A stretch of DNA of 10,883 nt from Lachnospiraceae bacterium UBA935 (GTDB lineage: Bacteria; Bacillota; Clostridia; Lachnospirales; Lachnospiraceae): contig DBDJ01000037.1 of NCBI GenBank assembly GCA_002293525.1, positions 1 to 10,883 of the forward strand, written 5' to 3'. The translations under genes were made by a program, and so were the position numbers. Below, piece after piece: positions 1 to 5,355 of the stretch (position 1 is the stretch's first letter; every line of letters begins with the position of its first letter). Below the pieces are notes generated by a model. That model had not been told where the DNA came from and made no database searches. It saw only the letters and a program-made list of their open reading frames with translations.

Positions 1-753
1 AATCCAGAAAAATGGGTTACAGGAGCATATATAAAAATAGGATATTTTGGAGAAGGTTCCGATTTGCGTTATCAGGATGAGATACATGGCTCTTTGTTTA
101 TACAAGCTGACAGAGTAATAGAATTGATTTACCTAAAATATATGAAGGCTGATATTTCCTATGAAAACGTGACCAGGATTGAGACTTATCCTTTGCCAAA
201 ATCGGCTGTCCGGGAAGCTGTCTATAATGCGTTAATACATTCAAATTACGCAGCACTGATTCCAATTCAGATTCGTATACATGAAGATTTTTTGTATATC
301 AGTAATGACTGTGTTTTTCCGGCTGGATGGACAGTTGAAACTTTATTGGAGAGACATCGTTCGCTTCCTTATAATCCCAATATTGCAAATGGCTTTTTTC
401 GTGCTGGATATGTGGAAACATGGGGGCGGGGAATTGAGAAAATATGCGAAGCATGTGAAAAGCATGGCGTCCCAATGCCGGAGTATACATTGCATCCAGA
501 AGATATCATGATAAAATTTACGGCTTTGTATAAGGCTAAAATCCCAAACCGCCAAAATGGCGGTTTGGGTGGCGGTTTGGATGATGTTTTGGAAATTATC
601 AAAAAAACACCAGCAGTTACTAATACGGAAATTGTGGAATTGTTGGGTATACCTTTAAGGAGCGTTCAACGTAAAATAAAGGACTTAAAAGAGCAGGATG
701 TTATTGAGCGAAAAGGTGGTAAACGATTTGGTCATTGGGAGATTAAAAAATAA
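1..753 (+). CDS. ATP-binding transcriptional regulator (COG2865-like), 3' part only
   Basis: The reading frame is open from base 1, so the gene starts upstream of the window and only its last 250 residues are visible. Residues 71-80 (REAVYNALIH) have the E..N..H pattern of the N-box of GHKL-type ATPases. The block around residues 140-148 (TWGRGIEKI) is the glycine motif typical of the HATPase_c_4 domain found in RecG-like and AlbA/Schlafen-linked regulators. After a Gly-Gly-Leu linker (about residues 184-194), residues 195-248 look like a winged helix-turn-helix (TNTEIVELLGIPLRSVQRKIKDL). By family knowledge the missing N-terminus would carry an AlbA_2 (Schlafen-type) domain. The gene is probably a nucleotide-sensing regulator; its target is unknown. 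It is separated from the restriction operon by 470 bases and is probably a separate transcription unit. The family call is fairly safe; the function is not. Confidence 0.8.
   Translation, partial: NPEKWVTGAYIKIGYFGEGSDLRYQDEIHGSLFIQADRVIELIYLKYMKADISYENVTRIETYPLPKSAVREAVYNALIHSNYAALIPIQIRIHEDFLYISNDCVFPAGWTVETLLERHRSLPYNPNIANGFFRAGYVETWGRGIEKICEACEKHGVPMPEYTLHPEDIMIKFTALYKAKIPNRQNGGLGGGLDDVLEIIKKTPAVTNTEIVELLGIPLRSVQRKIKDLKEQDVIERKGGKRFGHWEIKK
543..582. repeat. Intragenic hairpin and 12-bp tandem repeat in a protein linker
   Basis: Bases 543-553 (CCCAAACCGCC) and 559-569 are perfect 11-bp inverted repeats around a 5-base loop (AAAAT). The right arm is also the first of two tandem 12-bp units (559-570 and 571-582) that match at 11 of 12 positions. 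The repeat is in frame and encodes GGLG-GGLD, the flexible linker between the ATPase-like and winged-helix parts of the host gene. This is seen directly; whether the hairpin has a role in RNA or the repeat number varies is unknown. Confidence 0.85.
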
Positions 754-801
754 TGGGGATATACAATGACGATGAGATGAATAGAGGGTAACTCATCAGA
801 C

Positions 802-819
802 GGGGTAAACTTTTACCCC
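802..819. repeat. Short perfect inverted repeat
   Basis: GGGGTAAA (802-809) and TTTACCCC (812-819) are perfect 8-bp arms with a 2-base centre, so an RNA hairpin would have to open the inner pair. A second pair of arms, AGAGGG (783-788) and CCCTCT (822-827), flanks it. It lies about 50 bases after the upstream stop codon but lacks a T-run afterwards, so it is a poor intrinsic terminator. It could be an operator or an RNA 3' end; no function is assigned. Confidence 0.6.
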
Positions 820-934
820 ACCCCTCTTCTCCACTCCATACTTTCGCCATGTAGTATAACTCCCACCTTTCACCGCATGTTGAGTGTGTGGTCTTGATGT
901 CAAGGAAAGATAAATAATATGCTAAAAATGGCTT

Positions 935-992
935 AAACAAGGGGTTTCTGGTATCGGGCAGATGACTGCCGAAGGCTGGAAATCCCTTGTTT
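935..992. repeat. Nested 15-bp inverted repeat; possible terminator or recombination-type site
   Basis: Bases 935-949 and the reverse complement of 978-992 agree at 13 of 15 positions (shared core AAACAAGGG), and both differences would still pair as G-U in RNA. The 28-base loop contains a smaller hairpin (GGCA 957-960 with TGCC 967-970). A moderately T-rich stretch (TTTTATTT) overlaps and follows the right arm, so it could terminate the upstream transcript, though 180 bases after the stop codon. The two inverted AAACAAGGGRTTTC cores also resemble paired protein-binding sites. The structure is clear; the role is undecided. Confidence 0.55.
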
Positions 993-1031
993 TATTTCTG
1001 CGGTAACATATCTATATAAAAAATGTTGTGG

Positions 1032-1116
1032 GGTTGTGTTGACGTGTTTGACATTGGGTAGGTTGTATTGATGGGTTGGATATTTGAAGGTTGAGTTGAC
1101 AGGATGAATTTGAATC
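1032..1116. repeat. Three degenerate ~28-bp direct repeats in a C-poor stretch
   Basis: Copies begin at 1032, 1061 and 1089 (spacing 29 and 28) and each starts with GGTTGWRTTGAYR. Copies 1 and 2 agree at about 20 of 28 positions; copy 3 matches copy 2 well if a short gap is allowed (both contain TTTGAA). The surrounding 1021-1115 has 34 G but only 3 C by hand count. Iteron-like spacing suggests repeated binding of a protein on the same face of DNA, or a remnant of an older tandem array. No function is assigned. Confidence 0.55.
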
Positions 1117-1149
1117 TGTGGGATGGATTCCTACACCGATATTCACAAA

Positions 1150-1175
1150 AAAGTAATTGAAAAAGTCATTACTTT
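1150..1175. promoter_or_regulatory. Inverted repeat overlapping the -35 region, candidate operator
   Basis: AAAGTAAT (1150-1157) and ATTACTTT (1168-1175) are perfect 8-bp inverted arms around a 10-base centre that includes most of the proposed -35 box. The same segment also contains the direct repeat AAAAAGTMATT (1148-1158 and 1160-1170). A dimeric regulator bound here would block RNA polymerase. The Phd-like protein encoded just downstream and the HTH domain of the last operon gene are the local candidates; this pairing is inference. Confidence 0.5.
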
Positions 1176-1185
1176 ATGATATGCT
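1157..1185 (+). promoter_or_regulatory. Sigma-70/SigA-type promoter of the restriction operon
   Basis: A -35 box TTGAAA (1157-1162) lies exactly 17 bases from a -10 box TATGCT (1180-1185), which is preceded by TG at 1177-1178, making an extended -10 element. Transcription would start near 1191-1193, giving a leader of about 30 bases before the ATG at 1224. It is the best promoter-like match in the gap and sits directly before the first operon gene. It is overlapped by an inverted repeat on the -35 side and by a perfect palindrome at the start point, which suggests repression. Confidence 0.6.
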
Positions 1186-1186
1186 T

Positions 1187-1213
1187 TAGTCATGACTATG
1201 TGAATCTGTACAG
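1187..1213. promoter_or_regulatory. Candidate operator: 12-bp palindrome plus CTGTACAG dyad
   Basis: TAGTCATGACTA (1187-1198) is a perfect 12-bp palindrome spanning the predicted transcription start. A second perfect dyad, CTGTACAG (1206-1213), overlaps the start of the Shine-Dalgarno sequence. TGTACA is the core hexamer described for the operators of the YefM-YoeB toxin-antitoxin system, and the next gene encodes a Phd/YefM-type protein. Only one copy of the hexamer is present, so the parallel is suggestive. A protein bound here could block both initiation and promoter clearance. Confidence 0.5.
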
Positions 1214-1223
1214 GAGGATGATT

Positions 1224-1433
1224 ATGTCAGAAAAGAAAAAAAGCATCATACCGATGGAACACTATAATATGTCAAATTTTCTTAGAGGACAGGCGTCTAA
1301 AATTATCACGTCTATTTCTGAAGAAGATAAGACTGGCTTTGTATTGAAACATGGAAAGCCATTGGTGGTCATTATATCCAATGAGCGCTATGAGCGCCTT
1401 CTCAAAGAAGGTATTGATATCAACGAATACTAA
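1224..1433 (+). CDS. Phd/YefM-family antitoxin-like protein, no adjacent toxin
   Basis: This 69-residue protein has the compact Phd/YefM pattern: an N-terminal segment with polar and hydrophobic alternation (NMSNFLRGQASKIITSI), then GFVLKHGKPLVVIISNERYERLL, matching the strand-strand-helix core in which HGKP is followed by VVI and an ExYE helix. ATG 1224 is chosen because GGAGG at 1213-1217 sits 6 bases upstream; the in-frame ATG at 1176 would lie inside the promoter and ATG 1218 touches the Shine-Dalgarno. Family members dimerise, bind their own operator and neutralise a partner toxin such as Doc or YoeB. No toxin gene follows: hsdM starts 21 bases later. It may therefore act as a repressor of the restriction operon, or as the antitoxin of a toxin encoded elsewhere. 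It lacks the long acidic toxin-binding tail of full-length antitoxins, which fits a regulator role. Confidence 0.75.
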   Translation: MSEKKKSIIPMEHYNMSNFLRGQASKIITSISEEDKTGFVLKHGKPLVVIISNERYERLLKEGIDINEY

Positions 1434-1454
1434 GAAACGGAGAAAAAAGAGGAC

Positions 1455-4142
1455 ATGGCTGTGAAAAAATCAGAATTGTATTCAATGCTTTGGGAGGCTT
1501 GCAACAAGCTCCGGGGCGGCGTGGAGCCAGCTCGCTATAAAGACTATGTTTTAGTACTGCTCTTCCATAAATATGTAACAGACAGGTATAAGGGACAGCC
1601 TTATGCCATGTTTACCGTAAACCCCGGCACTTCTTTTGATGATCTGATTGCCGCAAAGGGCAAACCGGATGTTGGTGAACGTATCGATAAAATTATTCAG
1701 AAATTCTTGGAGGATAACCATTTACAGGGTGCCCTGCCTGATGTCAGCTTTAACAATGCTGATGAACTTGGTTCCGGAAAGGAACTAGTGGACAAGGTAT
1801 CTGGACTGATTGGTGTATTTCAAAACCCGGCGATTGATTTCCGCACGAACCGTGCCAGCGGCGATGACATCATCGGCGATGCTTACGAATACTTCATGAT
1901 GAAATTTGCCCAGGAATCCGGAAAGAGCAAGGGACAATTCTATACTCCAAGTGAAGTTTCTAGAATTATTGCCCGCCTGATTGGCATCGGCACGATTGAA
2001 CAGATTCCCGATAAATATTGGACCATTTACGACCCGGCAGCAGGAAGCGGAAGCCTCCTCATTCGAGCAGCGGATGAAGCACCCGTGGATGAGAACGGAA
2101 CATCCATTATGACCATCTTCGGACAGGAAAAAGACCACTCTACTGCTGGTCTTGCTACCATGAACTTAATCCTCCATCAAAAAGGCAACGGACAGATTAC
2201 TAAGGGAAACACACTGATTAAGCCGCAGTTCAAAGATGACTTTGGTCAGCTGAGACGCTTTGACTTCGTGGTCATGAATCCGCCTTTCTCCGATAAATCT
2301 TGGAGTGACGGCTTGAAAGCAGATGCTGACCCATACAAACGCTTTGATGGCTTTGGCATACCGCCGGAAAAGAATGGTGACTATGCGTGGTTCCTTCATG
2401 TTCTGAAATCCCTTAACAGCACAGGCAAAGCAGGTATTGTTATGCCTCATGGTGTTCTTTACCGTGGCAACGCAGAAGAAATCATCCGTACCCAGGTACT
2501 GAATACCCGTTATATTAAGGGCATTATCAGTTTGCCTTCAAACCTCTTCTATGGAACCGGTATCCCGGCCTGTCTTATTTTCATCGACAAAGAGGATGCT
2601 GATACCAGAGAAGACATCTTCTTTATTGATGCCAGCAACGGCTTTAAGAAAGATGGTAATAAGAATCGTCTCCGTGAGCAGGACATTGAGAGGATTATCC
2701 GTGTTTATACCTCACGTGAGGAAATCAAGGGCTATTCCCGTCGAGTATCATACTCCACAATTCTGGAAAAATACAACGGAAGTCTCAATGTGTCCCGCTA
2801 TATCCAGAAAATTGATAATACGCTTCCACAAAATATCACCGCACATCTAAAAGGTGGTATTCCGAAATTTGATATTGACTCTCTTTCCAAGCTGTGGATT
2901 GTTTCACCTGAATTAAAATCCACTATTTTTAAGTGCGTCGATTCTGCACATGATATTTATCATCTGGCTCTTGAATCCGATTCAATTGAAGGTGCTTTTA
3001 AACAGGATCAAAAACTCCAGGCAGAAAAAGCGTTGGAAGGCACCACCATCTTTGAGTCGTGGAGAGATGAAGTCCGTGATATTTTACTGGGCATCACAAG
3101 CGACACCGAACCAAAGACACTGGTACGCCAGCTTGGTTCTCGTGTGTTGACAGCCTACGAAGATGCTCAGTTTCTCGATAACTATGATATTTATGATTGC
3201 CTGATGAACTACTGGAATGAAAAACTTCAGGATGATGTGTACGCCATCAAAGCTTATGGCTATGAGGCCGCTCGTGAAGTGGAATACCAGTATGCACAGA
3301 AAAAGACGAAGGATGCCAATGGTGAGACCATATCTGTGGATGATAAATCCAAGGTGAAATCCTTTGAAGGCTCCCTGATTCCACGTTCCATTATTGAGGC
3401 TGAGTATTTTTCAGACAAACTAGATAAAATTCTGGCATTGGCTGATAAACGGGATCAATTGGAGTCTGAACTGACAGAAATGCGTGAGGAGGAATCCGGC
3501 GAAGAGGGTCTGCTGAATGAGGTGCTGACCGAAAGCGGAGATCTGCCAAAAGCCAATCTGACGAAGCGCCTGAAGGAATTGGAAGCCCATAAAACCTCTC
3601 CGGAGATGGATGCACTAACGAAACTGATGAATTCTTTCGGAACTGCCAGTGCCGCTGAAATGGAGCAGATTATCAATACAACTCCGTCTGTAGAACAGTA
3701 TGGCATTCGGAATAAAAATGGTATCCTGGCAAAGGCAAAACTGAAAGCCACGCTCAAAGTGGTAACCGATGATGCCATTCTGCCAGAATCCCACAAAGAT
3801 GAATATGAAGTACTGATTTCTTATCAGAAAAAACTGGATGAACAGGATGCCATCAACAAAGCAATCAAAGATGCTCAGAAAGAATTGGATGACCTTGTGT
3901 TGGTTAAATATGAGTCACTAACTTTGGACGAAATCAAGCATCTGCTCTTTGATAAGAAGTGGATGGCTTGTCTCTATAGCAGCACAAACGATGAAATTGA
4001 GCAGATTCTGAGTTGCTATGTTTCCCGTGTCATTATGGTTGCAAAGCGTTATGAACATACCCTTAGCGAAATCGAGGACAAAACAGTAAAATCTAAAGCA
4101 GCTGTTATGTCTGCACTGGAAAGGATGGGCTACAGATGGTAA
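1455..4142 (+). CDS. hsdM: Type I restriction-modification DNA methyltransferase subunit, long form
   Basis: HsdM transfers a methyl group from S-adenosylmethionine to adenine N6, and as a dimer with HsdS forms the modification enzyme and the core of the restriction complex. Residues 1-140 match the helical HsdM N-terminal domain (LWEACNKLRGG, LLFHKYVTDRY). QFYTP (161-165) opens the catalytic domain, DPAAGSGSLL (193-202) is the SAM-binding motif I, and NPPF (275-278) is the catalytic motif IV. The protein is 895 aa, against about 500 for classical HsdM. The extra ~400 residues are mostly helical, with a charged coiled coil near 653-715 and a conserved-looking end (LTLDEIKHLLFDKKWM to ERMGYRW) known from extended HsdM proteins. 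ATG 1455 has AGAGG only 2 bases away, so GTG 1461 (8 bases away) is an equally good start. The 3' end overlaps hsdS by 7 bases. All key residues are present. Confidence 0.95.
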   Translation: MAVKKSELYSMLWEACNKLRGGVEPARYKDYVLVLLFHKYVTDRYKGQPYAMFTVNPGTSFDDLIAAKGKPDVGERIDKIIQKFLEDNHLQGALPDVSFNNADELGSGKELVDKVSGLIGVFQNPAIDFRTNRASGDDIIGDAYEYFMMKFAQESGKSKGQFYTPSEVSRIIARLIGIGTIEQIPDKYWTIYDPAAGSGSLLIRAADEAPVDENGTSIMTIFGQEKDHSTAGLATMNLILHQKGNGQITKGNTLIKPQFKDDFGQLRRFDFVVMNPPFSDKSWSDGLKADADPYKRFDGFGIPPEKNGDYAWFLHVLKSLNSTGKAGIVMPHGVLYRGNAEEIIRTQVLNTRYIKGIISLPSNLFYGTGIPACLIFIDKEDADTREDIFFIDASNGFKKDGNKNRLREQDIERIIRVYTSREEIKGYSRRVSYSTILEKYNGSLNVSRYIQKIDNTLPQNITAHLKGGIPKFDIDSLSKLWIVSPELKSTIFKCVDSAHDIYHLALESDSIEGAFKQDQKLQAEKALEGTTIFESWRDEVRDILLGITSDTEPKTLVRQLGSRVLTAYEDAQFLDNYDIYDCLMNYWNEKLQDDVYAIKAYGYEAAREVEYQYAQKKTKDANGETISVDDKSKVKSFEGSLIPRSIIEAEYFSDKLDKILALADKRDQLESELTEMREEESGEEGLLNEVLTESGDLPKANLTKRLKELEAHKTSPEMDALTKLMNSFGTASAAEMEQIINTTPSVEQYGIRNKNGILAKAKLKATLKVVTDDAILPESHKDEYEVLISYQKKLDEQDAINKAIKDAQKELDDLVLVKYESLTLDEIKHLLFDKKWMACLYSSTNDEIEQILSCYVSRVIMVAKRYEHTLSEIEDKTVKSKAAVMSALERMGYRW

Positions 4143-5344
4143 AAGAATGGTCACAAGTAAAAATCGGAGATATTCTTGACTTCAAAAATGGATTGAATAA
4201 AGGAAAAGAGTTTTTCGGTTCTGGAACTCCCATTGTGAATTATACCGATGTTTATCATAAATGTGGTCTGAAAGTGGATGATGTTAAAGGTACTGTCACT
4301 TTAACCTCCGATGAGCTTCGCAGATTTGAAGCAAAAAAGAATGATGTTTTCTTTACCAGAACATCTGAAACTCCCGAAGAAGTAGGTATCAGTTCTGTAC
4401 TTTTAGATGACATTGTTAATTGCGTATTTAGCGGATTTATATTACGTGGAAGACCTAAAAATGATTCTTTGGAACCACGATATTGTAAATACTGTTTTTC
4501 TACAAAGCAAATTCGTATAGAAATAATCCGCAATTGCACTTATACCACTCGTGCGTTGACAAATGGAAAGGTGCTTTCTGTAATTGAGATGCCACTTCCC
4601 GACAAAGGCGAACAAGCCGCAATTGCTACAACGATTGAATGCTTTGACACCTACATTGGCAACCTCACCGAACTGATAGAGAAGAAAAGGAATATTCGTG
4701 ATGGTGCATTAGAAGATTTGATTGGCGGAAAAACAAGAATAACTGGATATAAGGAATGTCTAATTGAGAAAACATTAGGAAAAATTTCAAGTATCCAAGA
4801 TGGAACTCATGGGACATTCAAAAGAACCAATTCAGGATTTTATTTGTTAAGCGCAAAGAATGTATTTAATAATCATCTGGTATTAGGTGAAGATGAAAGC
4901 AAAGTATCTGAACAGGACTATCTAAAAATTGTATCTAATGGCTATCCACAGAAGGGAGATATTCTATTAAGTTGTGTAGGCACAATAGGAAGATGTTGCC
5001 TTTTGGAGAAAGATGGGGTTGCTTTTCAGCGTAGCGTAGCCTTTATTCGAGTTAAAGATATAAACAAGCAGTATCTTTTATATGTGCTACAGAGTAATGA
5101 GATACAAAACCAACTTTTAAGTATGGTTAATGCGAGTGCACAAGGTGGCATTTATCTTGGTGCGTTAAATAAAATCAAGTTAAGAATTACAATGAATGAA
5201 AAAGAACAGGAAACAATAGCTTCTATTCTGATGGCAATGGATGAAGAAATTGAGGCTCTGGAAAATGAACGTGATAAAATAATTCAAATTCGGGAGGGCG
5301 CAATGGATGAGCTTTTGACAGGTCGTGTCCGACTGAAAGTTTAA
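4136..5344 (+). CDS. hsdS: Type I restriction-modification specificity subunit
   Basis: HsdS recognises the split DNA target and holds two HsdM and two HsdR subunits. The 402 residues show the usual duplicated layout: target-recognition domain 1 (about 1-150), a conserved helical spacer (about 155-200, GEQAAIATTIECFDTYIGNLTELIEKKR then ALEDLIGGKTRI), target-recognition domain 2 (about 206-350, starting near IQDGTHGTFKR) and a C-terminal helix that repeats the spacer (QETIASILMAMDEEIEALENERDK then AMDELLTGRVRL in pattern). It begins inside the hsdM stop region, with AAGGA about 10 bases upstream, and ends 11 bases before hsdR. Both recognition domains are clearly more AT-rich (about 28-33% GC in sampled 60-base rows) than the spacer (42-48%) and neighbouring genes, consistent with exchange of recognition domains. 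The target sequence cannot be predicted by eye. There is no second or partial hsdS and no recombinase nearby. Confidence 0.95.
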   Translation: MVKEWSQVKIGDILDFKNGLNKGKEFFGSGTPIVNYTDVYHKCGLKVDDVKGTVTLTSDELRRFEAKKNDVFFTRTSETPEEVGISSVLLDDIVNCVFSGFILRGRPKNDSLEPRYCKYCFSTKQIRIEIIRNCTYTTRALTNGKVLSVIEMPLPDKGEQAAIATTIECFDTYIGNLTELIEKKRNIRDGALEDLIGGKTRITGYKECLIEKTLGKISSIQDGTHGTFKRTNSGFYLLSAKNVFNNHLVLGEDESKVSEQDYLKIVSNGYPQKGDILLSCVGTIGRCCLLEKDGVAFQRSVAFIRVKDINKQYLLYVLQSNEIQNQLLSMVNASAQGGIYLGALNKIKLRITMNEKEQETIASILMAMDEEIEALENERDKIIQIREGAMDELLTGRVRLKV

Positions 5345-5355
5345 GGAGGCAAACA

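Larger units (their letters stand above)
754..1156. other. Intergenic region with repeats, no gene seen
   Basis: No convincing coding sequence lies between the stop of the upstream regulator and the promoter of the restriction operon. The only long frame is on the minus strand (about 743-940); it has no recognisable domain or good ribosome binding site. The stretch holds a small hairpin at 802-819, a short dyad at 893-904 (CTTGATGTCAAG), a large nested inverted repeat at 935-992, three degenerate direct repeats at 1032-1116 and a 7-bp hairpin at 1117-1135 (one G-U pair). The density of repeats suggests a regulatory region or a junction of acquired DNA. Confidence 0.7.

Noticed and set aside
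743..940. 65-codon minus-strand frame in the gap after the first gene
   Set aside because: No recognisable domain, no good ribosome binding site, and it overlaps several inverted repeats; likely chance.
1032..1116. CRISPR array
   Set aside because: The repeats are degenerate and contiguous, without unique spacers between identical repeats, and no cas genes are near.
1096..1124. TTGACA at 1096-1101 as a promoter
   Set aside because: The best -10 at 17-base spacing is TGGGAT, much poorer than the extended -10 promoter at 1157-1185.
1176..1223. Upstream ATG for the Phd-like gene
   Set aside because: It would begin inside the predicted promoter, before the transcription start, and has no ribosome binding site.
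1236..1242. A7 run in the 5' part of the Phd-like gene as a slippage switch
   Set aside because: Seven A residues within Lys codons are common in AT-rich genomes; nothing else suggests phase variation.
4136..5344. Phase-variable or invertible hsdS
   Set aside because: No second or partial hsdS, no recombinase and no long inverted repeats in the window; the shared spacer and C-terminal helix are normal HsdS duplication and have diverged at DNA level.
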